From NCBI RefSeq assembly GCF_001557535.2, contig NZ_CP014307.1:62001-126000 (forward strand): DNA of 64,000 nt, in the 5' to 3' direction. Under the pieces are notes generated by a model. It ran no database searches. It was not told the DNA's origin and worked only from the letters and a program-made list of their open reading frames with translations. Numbering within the stretch: position 1 is the stretch's first letter; every line of letters begins with the position of its first letter. The stretch comes from Burkholderia sp. PAMC 26561 (GTDB lineage: Bacteria > Pseudomonadota > Gammaproteobacteria > Burkholderiales > Burkholderiaceae). The position numbers and the translations under genes are program-made. Below, piece by piece: positions 54,166 to 62,897 of this stretch.

Positions 54166-54474
54166 ATGGCTGAGGTCTTGAATGCCATCGCCATCATGAA
54201 GGCGAGTGCCGGTAAGGAAGATCAGTTGAAGGGCTTGCTGCTTGACGCGTTGCCCAAGTTCCAGGCGGAGCCGGGTTGCCTCGCGTACACGCTGCTCAAT
54301 GACCTTGAGCAGCCGACGCGCTTCATCACATACGAGGCATGGGAAAGCGAAGCTGCATTACAGGCGCATATGAAGGCGCCCACACTCACGCAGGCCACAC
54401 CGGTCATGAAAGAAATCTTGGCCGAGCCAATGGAACAAATACGCTTGAATGCGCTTCCCGGAAGCACGCCGTAG
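54166..54474 (+). CDS. Antibiotic biosynthesis monooxygenase (ABM) domain protein
   Basis: The protein has 102 residues, the normal size of a one-domain ABM/YgiN-like protein. The ferredoxin-like pattern is visible: MKASAGKEDQLKGLLLDALPKFQAEPGC, then LAYTLLNDLEQPTRFITYEAWESEAALQAHM. Members are quinol or small-aromatic monooxygenases acting without cofactor, or quinone-protective proteins. Ribosome site AAGGAGAA lies 4 nt before the ATG. Confidence 0.88.
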   Translation: MAEVLNAIAIMKASAGKEDQLKGLLLDALPKFQAEPGCLAYTLLNDLEQPTRFITYEAWESEAALQAHMKAPTLTQATPVMKEILAEPMEQIRLNALPGSTP

Positions 54475-54540
54475 TCGTTCAATGCACCCCTCGCATGGGG
54501 CGACCTGCAATTCGCTTTAAATTACTCAGCCGGAGATATC

Positions 54541-54663
54541 ATGGATTTCGCAACCCTGGACTCAACCATTCCCGAAACGCCGCCAGACGCTCCGAACCCC
54601 GGACCATCGCCTTCAGATGTGCCCGATGTCGGCAGCCCGGAGCCGGAACCGGATCAGCGTTGA
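54541..54663 (+). CDS. Very short proline-rich protein
   Basis: The frame has 40 codons (MDFATLDSTIPETPPDAPNP at the start), with GGAG 6 nt before the ATG. Pro and Asp make up about half of the chain, so it should be disordered. Its placement after the ABM gene with its own ribosome site suggests translation, but no homologue is recognised. Confidence 0.5.
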   Translation: MDFATLDSTIPETPPDAPNPGPSPSDVPDVGSPEPEPDQR

Positions 54664-54789
54664 GACTGCCGGAATGCGGGTCAAGCAGTCGTAGAGCGGC
54701 TCTGCACGTGTGTCGAGAAGACCGGCTGAATTCGTTCAGTCAGCCGGTCGTTCTCATACTCGGGTTCCGAAGACTCGGTCATCTGGATC

Positions 54790-56379
54790 TCAACCTGCCA
54801 TGTGTCCACCCGGCGCAGTGGCAAGCCGGAATTGCGACACACTTTCGATTAGCCGTCTGCCCTGGGTTTCGAGCGATTGCGAAGCGGCCGCTGCCTCTTC
54901 CACCAGCGCGGCGTTCTGTTGCGTTACCTGGTCCATTTGCGTGATTGCGAGGTTGACCTGCTCGATGCCACGGCTCTGGTCGCCCGAGGCAGAGGAGATT
55001 TCACCAAGGATGGTGGTGACGCGCGAGACGGCCTCTGTCACTTCTGAAATGGTGACGCCTGCTTCGTCCGCAAATTGCGAGCCTTGGCGGACATTGTCAA
55101 CCGACGTCGAGATGAGCCCCTTGATCTCCTTGGCCGCACTGGATGAACGCTGTGCGAGGCTGCGTACTTCAGACGCGACGACCGCGAAACCGCGCCCCTG
55201 TTCGCCGGCGCGCGCCGCTTCCACGGCGGCGTTGAGCGCGAGGATATTGGTCTGGAACGCGATGCCTTCGATAATGCCAGTGATCTCCGCAATCCGGCCT
55301 GAGTTGTCGCTGATCGCCGCCATGCTGTTCACGAGCCGGCCGACGACTTCATTGCCGCGTGTCGCGACATTCGATGCGTCCGCTGCAAGCGTGCTCGCGA
55401 GCACGGCATTCTCTGCATTGCTGCGCACGGTCGAGGTCAGTTCGTCCATGCTCGAGGCGGTTTGCTGCAAGGACGCGGCTTGTTGCTCCGTACGGGAGGA
55501 CAAGTCGATGTTGCCCGCGGCAATTTCCGTCGAGCCATTCGCGATGTTCTGCGCCGCTCCGCGCACTTCGCCAATCAGCCGGATCAGGCTCGCACGCATG
55601 TTCGCCATCGACGCCATCACGCTGCCTTCGTGCGCGTCAAGCGACGCGTCGGAGGGTGTGAGTTCGCCGCGTGCCACCCGTTCGGCCTCGGCGCGCAACA
55701 TGTCCGGCTCGGCGCCGAGCGCGCGGGTGAGGCTGCGCGTGATGAGCACGCCGGCCGCGAGCGCAAGCGCCACCGCCAGGGCGCAAAGCCCGACAAGAAT
55801 CGCGCGCTGCGTCGCATACGCGCTGTCAGCCTGTATTTCCAGCTTGTCCGCTTGTTCTCGTGTGTAGAGCGCGAAATCATCGGTCGACTTCACGAGTGCG
55901 GCGAGAAGCGGGCGGCATTTGGACGTGATCTTCACGCGCGCCTGATCCTGGCGGCCTTCGAGCGCATCCTTGACGATGTCCAGTGCAACGGGCCCGTAAT
56001 CGCGCTCGACCGATGCAATGGCGTCGATCAGCGTTTTAGCGTTGGGGTCGTCGGATCTGGCGATCGAGTCGTTAAGTTTTCTCAGGTTCGACTGGACATC
56101 GTCGTGCGCGGCGAGGACCGCCGCCTTCTCTGCCGCCATGTCGTCGGCCGAGGTGACGATCACGAGATTGCGCGCTGCGATCGCGCGCCGGTCCACGGCG
56201 GTTCGCACGCGCATGGCGAGGTCGGCGCGCTCGCTCACACCATCGATATACGTTTTCAACCGATGATTCGCCTCGCTGAGTTCAATGAGCGCGAGTCCCG
56301 CGACCACCACGAGAAGCATCATCAACATGCCATACGAAGCTGCTAGCCGACCGCGCACGGTCCAGGATTTCGATCTCAT
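54790..56379 (-). CDS. Methyl-accepting chemotaxis protein
   Basis: The protein has 529 residues. An N-terminal membrane helix (about 13-33) and a second one (about 193-215) frame a periplasmic four-helix-bundle sensor. A HAMP region follows, then a cytoplasmic signalling domain with the hairpin tip [39 protein letters not shown]. The C-terminus ([13 protein letters not shown]) lacks a CheR-docking pentapeptide. It senses an unknown ligand. The gene is divergent from the HTH-GAF gene. Confidence 0.94.
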   Translation of the reverse strand: MRSKSWTVRGRLAASYGMLMMLLVVVAGLALIELSEANHRLKTYIDGVSERADLAMRVRTAVDRRAIAARNLVIVTSADDMAAEKAAVLAAHDDVQSNLRKLNDSIARSDDPNAKTLIDAIASVERDYGPVALDIVKDALEGRQDQARVKITSKCRPLLAALVKSTDDFALYTREQADKLEIQADSAYATQRAILVGLCALAVALALAAGVLITRSLTRALGAEPDMLRAEAERVARGELTPSDASLDAHEGSVMASMANMRASLIRLIGEVRGAAQNIANGSTEIAAGNIDLSSRTEQQAASLQQTASSMDELTSTVRSNAENAVLASTLAADASNVATRGNEVVGRLVNSMAAISDNSGRIAEITGIIEGIAFQTNILALNAAVEAARAGEQGRGFAVVASEVRSLAQRSSSAAKEIKGLISTSVDNVRQGSQFADEAGVTISEVTEAVSRVTTILGEISSASGDQSRGIEQVNLAITQMDQVTQQNAALVEEAAAASQSLETQGRRLIESVSQFRLATAPGGHMAG

Positions 56380-56616
56380 TGAACACCTCTATTTTTGTGG
56401 TTGAGCGGATCAGTGTTTTCCGGGTCCCGAAGAAATCAGCGAACGCGTACATGGAAGGTTAACGAGTGGAAGGCTGGATACTTTAGCGATTTTTCCAAAT
56501 TTGCCAATTTTGGCATTTCTACTGAATAGGGATTGCGCGAACGGGTAAGATGTAGGAATGACCGCGCAATCGTTGTCCTAGCGTGTGTCCATGCCCAATC
56601 CACTTTTTCCCGCACC

Positions 56617-57732
56617 ATGGACGATCCAATCATCACCTCCCGAGAAGCCGCATCCTTGCTGGGAGTGTCGACGCGCACCGCGCAAGTCTGGATCGAGCAA
56701 TACGCACTGGAGTCGTGGAAGACACCCGGCGGACACCGGCGCGTGCGTCGCAGCGAGGTGATCGCGCTGCGCGAACGGCTGGCGCCATCCGAGCCGAAGC
56801 GCAGACCGGTGATGCTGGTTCAGGCGGGCAAGCTCAACAATGCGCGAGTTTGCGAAGCACTATCGGCGCTGGGCGAGGTGATCGCGATCGACGACAGCGA
56901 TCCGCTCTCATCCCTGACCATCATCGGCCGAACCATGCCGGCGGTCGTAGTGATTGAAGTGGGACATACGAACCTCGAACAGCTCGCAATGCTCACGCAT
57001 CTTTTTATCGATCCGTTGCTCGGGCATACGCATGTGCTCGTTCTTGGCGACATGACCGCTGGGCAGGTCGTGGCGCAAATGCGTCCCGGTGAGCAGGTAT
57101 CGGTGGCGTCGCCGCAGTCTGGCGGCGAAGAACTTCGCGCGATCGTCGAGACGATCCTGGCGCAAGGTGAGCCCGGTGCATCGAATCGAGTACCTGCGCT
57201 GTCGGAACGCATGCGCGGATATCCGGTTCCTCCCGACGAAAACGAGCGGCTCAAAGCGCTGAACCGAACGGGCCTGGTCGATACACCTTTAGAGCCGGCC
57301 TTCGACAAGATCGTCCAGATGGCGGCAAACGTGTTGCAAACGCCGGTTTGCCTGATGAGTCTGCTGACGCACGACCGGCAGTGGTTCAAAGCGCAGGTCG
57401 GGTTGACCGAACGCCAGACGCCTCGCCTATGGGCCTTCTGCAACCATACGATCGTGCAGAATGGCGTTTTTGTCGTGGAAGATGCGGCTGCCGACGATCG
57501 TTTTCGCGGCAATCCGCTCGTGACCGGAACGCCGGAGATTCGTTTTTATGCCGGCGCTCCGATCAAGGACTACGAAGGTTACGCGCTGGGATCGCTTTGC
57601 GTCATCGACAACAAGCCACGGCAGATCAATGACGAGCAGCGGGCAACGCTCAAGACGCTCGCCGAGCTCACCTCCGATCGCATCAATCTGAGAACCCACA
57701 CGCGCCAGCTTGCCGGCGGGCCGACGAGGTAA
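56617..57732 (+). CDS. HTH-GAF regulator with a receiver-like middle domain
   Basis: The protein has 371 residues from the ATG at 56617; the frame open from 56533 has no ribosome site in front. Residues 1-50 are a MerR/excisionase-type HTH (ITSREAASLLGVSTRTAQVWIEQYALESWKTPGGHRRV). Residues 65-170 resemble a CheY-like fold without its acidic pocket (VVVIEVGHTNLEQLAMLTHLF). Residues 215-365 are a GAF domain (DTPLEPAFDKIVQMAANVL, FYAGAPIKDYEGYALGSLCVID). It should be a DNA-binding sensor, not a kinase. It faces the chemoreceptor gene. Domain order is unusual. Confidence 0.85.
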   Translation: MDDPIITSREAASLLGVSTRTAQVWIEQYALESWKTPGGHRRVRRSEVIALRERLAPSEPKRRPVMLVQAGKLNNARVCEALSALGEVIAIDDSDPLSSLTIIGRTMPAVVVIEVGHTNLEQLAMLTHLFIDPLLGHTHVLVLGDMTAGQVVAQMRPGEQVSVASPQSGGEELRAIVETILAQGEPGASNRVPALSERMRGYPVPPDENERLKALNRTGLVDTPLEPAFDKIVQMAANVLQTPVCLMSLLTHDRQWFKAQVGLTERQTPRLWAFCNHTIVQNGVFVVEDAAADDRFRGNPLVTGTPEIRFYAGAPIKDYEGYALGSLCVIDNKPRQINDEQRATLKTLAELTSDRINLRTHTRQLAGGPTR

Positions 57733-57837
57733 CGGGCGGCGGAGCGCACCAAGTCTGCGGCGTGACACAACGAAATTCGCGTCGGCGCTAAGATAGGAAC
57801 GATCAACCGTTCATTCATCGTGGGTCCGGGAGCTGAC

Positions 57838-58281
57838 ATGGAACATTTGCATCAAATGCCGCACACGGCGCAACGGCAGCTCATCGTCGATTTTTACAAG
57901 GCGGTCGCCGCGCACGATATGGAACAATTGCGCGCGGTCGTGGCGGGCGATTGGCAGTACATCCCCGCCATATCAGACGACCAGTCCGGCCCGGACCAGA
58001 TGATTCCCGCATTCAGAAATCTGGCGATCGGCTTGCCCGATATGAAAATCGATCTGCTCGATGTTCTCGTCAGCGACGACCGCGTCGCCGTTCGTGCGAG
58101 TGTCTCGGGAACGCAAACCGGTCCGATCATGGGCGTGGCGGCGACGTCGAAGCCAGTGACTTTCGCTATTCACGCGTTCCACGAAGTGAAGAATGGCAAG
58201 ATCACCCGGACGTGGCATCTCGAGGACTGGCTCAGCATGTTTCGGCAGATCGGCGAACTGCCCACCGACCTGTCTCACTGA
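57838..58281 (+). CDS. SnoaL-like ester cyclase/NTF2-fold protein
   Basis: The protein has 147 residues from the ATG at 57838. The SnoaL-like fold is recognised by FYKAVAAHDMEQLRAVVAGDWQYIP, MIPAFRNLAIGLPDMKIDLLDVLVSDDRVAVRASVSGTQTGPIMG and the C-terminal HAFHEVKNGKITRTWHLEDW. Such proteins bind small aromatic or lactone ligands. Its role is unknown; the gap to the DyP peroxidase is 54 nt, so they may be co-transcribed. Confidence 0.85.
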   Translation: MEHLHQMPHTAQRQLIVDFYKAVAAHDMEQLRAVVAGDWQYIPAISDDQSGPDQMIPAFRNLAIGLPDMKIDLLDVLVSDDRVAVRASVSGTQTGPIMGVAATSKPVTFAIHAFHEVKNGKITRTWHLEDWLSMFRQIGELPTDLSH

Positions 58282-58335
58282 ACCCAACAAGAAGAACCGG
58301 GAGGTTCAGTTGATGCGTCCAGGGTTTCATCGATA

Positions 58336-59346
58336 ATGGAAGTGGACGCCGCAACCGACACCACAGGAGAAATCTTGAGCCCGACATCATCGCCACTCTC
58401 CGCTGCCCGGCGCGCGCTCGATACAGAGCCGCAATCCATCGATGCACCGTTGTCGGCGGCAGCCGCATTCCTTATTCTCGTCGTGAAAGACGACGATGCG
58501 TCGATTGCCACAGCGCGCTCAGTTGTAGGGAGCACCGATGACCTCGTCAAGGATGTCAGGATCCGGACCGAGGGCGGCGTGTTCACCTGCAACGTGGGGA
58601 TTTCACATCGCGTATGGGGGCCGCTCACCGGCAAACCGGCGCCCAGCGAACTCGCGCCGTTCAAGGAAGTGCGCGGCGCGAAGCATACCGCGGTGGCCAC
58701 AGAAGGCGATCTGCTGTATCACATTCGTGCCGAGTCGATGGGCGTGATCATCGAGTTCGAGAAGCTTCTGCTCGAGGCCTTCGGGGACTCTGTTACCGCA
58801 ATCGACGACGTCGCAGGATTTCGCTACTTCGATGGCCGCGACCTGCTGGAGTTCGTCGACGGCACCGCTAATCCCGACGGCCTCGACCTGCCGGCCGCGA
58901 CGATCGTCGGCGACGAAGATCCGGCCTATACCGGCGGCAGCTATGTTGTGATCCAGAAGTATCTGCACGACATGGGCGCCTGGCGCGCGCAGAGTGTGGA
59001 AACCCAGGAGGCGATCATCGGTCGTACCAAGTTCAGCAACAGCGAGTTGCCGGATGCGACGGAAGGCCAGAAATCCCACAAGACGCTCTGCACGATCGAG
59101 GACGCAGAGGGTGAGCATGACATCCTCAGGGACAACATGCCATTCGCCGTTCCAGGTCGCGGCGAGTATGGTACCTACTTCATTGGCTATTCGCGCCATC
59201 TGTGGGTGATCGACAAGATGCTGGAACGGATGTTCATAGGCAACCCTCCGCCGCTTCATGACCGGATCCTCGACTTCTCCCGGGCTGTCAGCGGGGTTAC
59301 CTTCTTTGCGCCGGCCCGCAAGTTCCTGAGCGATTTGGGTGACTGA
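58336..59346 (+). CDS. DyP-type haem peroxidase
   Basis: The protein has 336 residues, like the YfeX-type class. The distal region reads LLEFVDGTANPDG, with catalytic Asp175 in the VDGT segment; the first residue of the usual GxxDG is Glu rather than Gly. The proximal His is His261 (EHDILRDNMPF) and the distal Arg is in IGYSR. It reduces H2O2 with dyes, phenols or porphyrins, normally in the cytoplasm; no signal peptide is visible. An in-frame start near 58375 is also possible. Confidence 0.92.
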   Translation: MEVDAATDTTGEILSPTSSPLSAARRALDTEPQSIDAPLSAAAAFLILVVKDDDASIATARSVVGSTDDLVKDVRIRTEGGVFTCNVGISHRVWGPLTGKPAPSELAPFKEVRGAKHTAVATEGDLLYHIRAESMGVIIEFEKLLLEAFGDSVTAIDDVAGFRYFDGRDLLEFVDGTANPDGLDLPAATIVGDEDPAYTGGSYVVIQKYLHDMGAWRAQSVETQEAIIGRTKFSNSELPDATEGQKSHKTLCTIEDAEGEHDILRDNMPFAVPGRGEYGTYFIGYSRHLWVIDKMLERMFIGNPPPLHDRILDFSRAVSGVTFFAPARKFLSDLGD

Positions 59347-59408
59347 GTGATTTGATTCTTCAGTTGCTGACGCCAGTCATGAAACTTAAGTGGCATGAGG
59401 TGGTCGAG

Positions 59409-59654
59409 ATGCAGGGATTCAGCTTTTACATTACCCTGAATAAGCAGAGTCCCGGGCTCTCCGTGCGTAAGGGCTCGAGCCTGCCCGACCTCGCCGATAC
59501 AAGCGACGTACCGGGACTTCACAAGGCACTCGAGGCCAACGGCCATGCATTGCAGGAGCTGGGTGCATGGCTGCCGACGTTATACAAACCGGAGCGCTTA
59601 GCGTTTCAAGGTAAAGGAGGCAACCATGCCGGATCAACAGGGCGACTTGAGTGA
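59409..59654 (+). CDS. Hypothetical protein between DyP peroxidase and DksA-like gene
   Basis: The protein has about 81 residues from the ATG at 59409 (GAGG 8 nt upstream); starts at 59352 or 59379 are less well supported. It reads FSFYITLNKQSPGLSVRKGSSLPDLADTSDVPG and has no recognised family. Its 3' end overlaps the DksA-like gene by 29 nt in another frame, so the tail beyond the overlap may not be conserved. Confidence 0.4.
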   Translation: MQGFSFYITLNKQSPGLSVRKGSSLPDLADTSDVPGLHKALEANGHALQELGAWLPTLYKPERLAFQGKGGNHAGSTGRLE

Positions 59655-60003
59655 GGCGTTTATCGCACAGCAGCGCACACGCCTCGAGGCAATGCGCCGT
59701 GAACTGCTGGGCGGCGAGGAAAATACGATCGCGGATGAGCGCACTTCCCAGGAGAAGCATGACGACGAGGCGGTCGAGTTCGAGGACGACGCGCAGAACA
59801 TGGCACAGGACGAGATCAACCAGTCGCTGCGCAACGTGAATGAACATCGCATTGGCGATATCCTGCGCGCGCTGCAGAAAATCAGCGAAGGCACCTATGG
59901 CCTCTCGGACGAAAGTGGCGATCCCATCCCCAAGGCCCGGCTCGAGGCAATGCCGGAAGCCATCTACACCGTTGCGGAGCAGGGGCGCCGTGAGGCCGGG
60001 TAA
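59626..60003 (+). CDS. DksA/TraR-family protein lacking the zinc-finger cysteines
   Basis: The protein has 125 residues with a perfect AAAGGAGG ribosome site. A coiled-coil N-terminal half (FIAQQRTRLEAMRRELLGGE) is followed by the globular part ILRALQKISEGTYGLSDESGDPIPKARLEAMPEAI. In DksA the equivalent segment has Cys residues (TYGxCxxCGxxIxxxRLxAxP); here they are Ser/Ser. The metal site is therefore lost, as in some Gram-negative DksA2-like proteins. It may bind the RNA polymerase secondary channel without zinc (inference). Confidence 0.85.
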   Translation: MPDQQGDLSEAFIAQQRTRLEAMRRELLGGEENTIADERTSQEKHDDEAVEFEDDAQNMAQDEINQSLRNVNEHRIGDILRALQKISEGTYGLSDESGDPIPKARLEAMPEAIYTVAEQGRREAG

Positions 60004-60036
60004 GCGCCATCGCGCGATGGACGGCGCTTCGCCCGT

Positions 60037-61200
60037 TTACTGATCGACGACGAAACCGTCGAAATGCGGTCTCATTGAAATGGGCTTGGACAAGGGCGGA
60101 CGAATGCGCTGCGCATCCGGCAGCAACGCCATGCCGAGCCCCGGACCATTGGGTATGTCCACGAAACCCTGGTTCGGCAACGGCACCTTGTCGACGATAT
60201 TGCTGCCCAGATGTTCCGGCCGCGATTCGAAGATTCCGGCCTCGAAGCCCGTCGCGTATTCCTGGATCGCAAAGTTGGGGATCGCGGCATCGAGTTGCAG
60301 GCATGCAGCGAGACCGATAGGCGAGAGCGGGTTGTGCGGCACGACCTGGATATGGTGCGCCTCCGCCATTGCCGCGACTTTGCGTGCGCCGGTAATGCCG
60401 CCGCACAGGCACAGGTCGACGCGCGCATACTCCACGCCGCCCCGGGCCATCAAGGTCTGGAATTCATAGATGGTCGAAAAGCGTTCGCCCGTCGCGATCG
60501 GAATATGGATTTTTTCCGCCACACGGGCCATCCCGTCGGGACCCTCCGGACGGATCGGGTCTTCAATGAACATGGGATGCGTGTCTTCAATGCCGCGCGC
60601 AAATACGATCGCCTCGGCCGGCGTCAGGCGTCGATGCAATTCGATCAGCAAGTCCACGCGGTCGCCCACTACTTCACGCATCTGATGCACGTTGCCGATG
60701 GCATCGCGCATCTTCTTGATGTGCGTCTTGAAGTAGACCTGGTCGTTGCCTTCATCGAGGAATGGATTCAGGTGACCGAATGCGTTAAAACCCGCTTCCA
60801 TCTTGGCCTGACATTCCACCAGGATCTTCTCGATATTGCTTTCGTAGATATGCCCGTAAATACGCGCTTTCGTGCGCACCGGACCGCCGAGCAGTTCATA
60901 AATGGGTGCGTTGAATGCTCGTCCCTTGATATCCCAGAGCGCGATATCGATGGCGGAAATCGCGGCGTTGATGGCCAGTCCCTGGAAGTAGCTGAAGCGA
61001 TGCATCACATTCCAGTGATGTTCGATTGCAAACGCATCCTTGCCGACGAGATATTCGGCAAAACGGCGGATGGCAGCGCCTGACGCTTCGATATGCCCCC
61101 ATGCGCCGGCTTCTCCGTATCCTGTGATTCCTTCGTCGGTATCGACGCGAACAAACATGAACTGACCGACATGCAGTGGTTCGACTTTCGTTATTTTCAT
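60037..61200 (-). CDS. Enolase-superfamily sugar-acid dehydratase (mandelate racemase/muconate lactonizing type)
   Basis: The protein has 387 residues from the ATG at 61198-61200 (AGGAG upstream); the longer open frame up to 62514 reads antisense-frame of the transporter and is wrong. It starts MKITKVEPLHVGQFMFVRVDTDEG. Metal and catalytic residues appear as LLIELHRRLTPAEA, FIEDPIRPEG, IPIATGERFS and VPHNPLSPIG (His), with FAIQEY at the end. This is the layout of galactonate/mannonate dehydratases. The substrate is unproven. It lies 32 nt downstream of an MFS transporter gene. Confidence 0.88.
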   Translation of the reverse strand: MKITKVEPLHVGQFMFVRVDTDEGITGYGEAGAWGHIEASGAAIRRFAEYLVGKDAFAIEHHWNVMHRFSYFQGLAINAAISAIDIALWDIKGRAFNAPIYELLGGPVRTKARIYGHIYESNIEKILVECQAKMEAGFNAFGHLNPFLDEGNDQVYFKTHIKKMRDAIGNVHQMREVVGDRVDLLIELHRRLTPAEAIVFARGIEDTHPMFIEDPIRPEGPDGMARVAEKIHIPIATGERFSTIYEFQTLMARGGVEYARVDLCLCGGITGARKVAAMAEAHHIQVVPHNPLSPIGLAACLQLDAAIPNFAIQEYATGFEAGIFESRPEHLGSNIVDKVPLPNQGFVDIPNGPGLGMALLPDAQRIRPPLSKPISMRPHFDGFVVDQ

Positions 61201-61232
61201 GGCTACTCCTGTTTTGTCCTGTGCTTTGATTG

Positions 61233-62600
61233 TTACCGTGAGGCTTGCGCCGGTGCTGCGTCGCTCTTGAGTGCAGCAGCGTCTGCACTGGCCGTTAGAT
61301 CGTCGAGATTTCGGCCTCGCGTCTCCGGTCCGAGGGAGACCGAGACCGCCGTGATGACGCCGAGCGCCACGACATACCATGCGACCAGATGAGGCGAGCC
61401 AGCGCCGGCTGAGAGCAGGCCGACCGCGATCATCGGCGCGATGCCGCCCGAGATGGGCGAGGTGACCTCGCGGGCGAGGGAAAAGCCGGTGTACCTCACG
61501 CGCGATGGAAACATCTCTGCGAGCCATGGACTTTGCGCGGAAGTCATCATCGTCTTGGCTATCGACGAAACCAGGATGAGTCCCGCGTAGATCCATATGA
61601 TCTCGCCGCTTTGAAGCATGCGAAAGAACGGGAAGATCGCCAGTCCGGAGATCAACGCCCCGCCTATATAGACGGGTTTGCGTCCCACCAGGTCGGAGAC
61701 CCAGCCGAAGAACGGGACGGTTACGAATTGCAGTGCAGTACTGAACATCAGTGCTGTCACGATCACGTCGCGCGACATATGCAACTGCTGGGTGACATAG
61801 ACGATCACGAACGATTCGTAGATATAGGCGAGCGAATTGTCGCCAAGACGCGCACCCCATGCGCACAGCATAGGGCGCAGCGAGGTGCTGAAGACTTCGC
61901 GAATCGGCGCCTTGACGACAGCATTGCGTTTTTGCAGGTCGAGGAACGCGGGCGTTTCCTTGAGCGAGCTGCGCAGTACCAGGCCGAGGATCACCACCAC
62001 CGCACTCAGCAGGAAGGGTATGCGCCAGCCCCATTGCTCGAACGCACCTTTCGACAGGCTCGATGAAATATGAAAGGTGGCAAGCGACATCAGCAGGCCA
62101 AGTGCGACGCCTACATACGGCAACGAACCATAGAGGCCGCGCCGTTTCGGGGGCGCATATTCGATCACCATCAGGACGGCGCCTGCGTACTCCGCGCCGG
62201 ATCCCAGTCCTTGCAGCGCCCGCAGGACGCACAGAAGGAGCGGCGCCCAGACGCCGATCATGGCGTAGGTTGGCAGGAATCCCATCAGCGTGGTCGAGCC
62301 GCCCATCAGCAGAAGGGTGATGATCAGCACCTTCTTGCGGCCAATCCGGTCCCCGAGCCGTCCAAAGATCACGCTGCCCACGGGCCGCACGAAGAATCCG
62401 ATAGCAAAGCTTGCGTAAGCCAGGAGAGTGCCCGTCAGATGATCGTATGACGGGAAAAACAGCTTGTTGAACAGCGTGGCGGCGGCCGTCGCGTACAGGT
62501 AGTAGTCGTACCATTCAACCGCCGTCCCGACGATGGCGCTCAGAATGGCGTTGCGGACTGCACGCCGTACTTCAGGCGATTGACGGTGTGTGCTTTGCAC
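61233..62600 (-). CDS. MFS transporter, metabolite:H+ symporter family
   Basis: From a GTG at 62598-62600 (AGAGG upstream) the protein has 455 residues; the frame is open to 62690. It starts VQSTHRQSPEVRRAVRN and has WYDYYLYATAAATLF, FGRLGDRIGRKKVLI (loop 2-3 motif), EYAGAVLMVIEYAPPKRRGLYG and 12 membrane segments, typical for the MHS/ShiA-ProP-like group. It imports the sugar acid used by the next gene (inference). The LacI regulator is divergent, with the 48-bp palindrome between. Confidence 0.9.
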   Translation of the reverse strand: MQSTHRQSPEVRRAVRNAILSAIVGTAVEWYDYYLYATAAATLFNKLFFPSYDHLTGTLLAYASFAIGFFVRPVGSVIFGRLGDRIGRKKVLIITLLLMGGSTTLMGFLPTYAMIGVWAPLLLCVLRALQGLGSGAEYAGAVLMVIEYAPPKRRGLYGSLPYVGVALGLLMSLATFHISSSLSKGAFEQWGWRIPFLLSAVVVILGLVLRSSLKETPAFLDLQKRNAVVKAPIREVFSTSLRPMLCAWGARLGDNSLAYIYESFVIVYVTQQLHMSRDVIVTALMFSTALQFVTVPFFGWVSDLVGRKPVYIGGALISGLAIFPFFRMLQSGEIIWIYAGLILVSSIAKTMMTSAQSPWLAEMFPSRVRYTGFSLAREVTSPISGGIAPMIAVGLLSAGAGSPHLVAWYVVALGVITAVSVSLGPETRGRNLDDLTASADAAALKSDAAPAQASR

Positions 62601-62807
62601 AGGCAACCTCTTTTTTACGAACGCCGCGCGAGGCGCAGCGTGTCTCCATCGGCTCCGAGCGACGCCGCTCGCAGTATCTGGCACTACCAATGCCGCGTTG
62701 GCGCGGGCATTTCATTGACCGAACTCCGCCGGACTTCACAATGCTGCTTTTTGATACGCTTGCCGGCGATATTGCTCGACGCGTCCGGTACAAACACCCC
62801 GCGTCTT

Positions 62808-62855
62808 CAATTATCGTCTGGAAACGTTTCCGGAAACGTTTCCAGACGATAATTG
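62808..62855. promoter_or_regulatory. 48-bp perfect palindrome containing two LacI-type operators
   Basis: The left half CAATTATCGTCTGG...TTTCC (62808-62831) is mirrored exactly by 62832-62855 around a CG centre. Inside are two tandem GGAAACGTTTCC sites, the classical LacI-family operator core. It lies 208 nt from the transporter start and 43 nt before the LacI start, so it can repress both directions. Confidence 0.85.
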
Positions 62856-62897
62856 CTTCAAACATGTGTTGTCAAGAATTGATTGGGAAATTTCGAG

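Noticed and set aside
60037..62514. An 825-codon minus-strand frame covering dehydratase plus transporter
   Set aside because: Only its last 387 codons read a real protein; the rest is the transporter gene in another frame, shown by the MFS motifs in the 61233-62600 frame.
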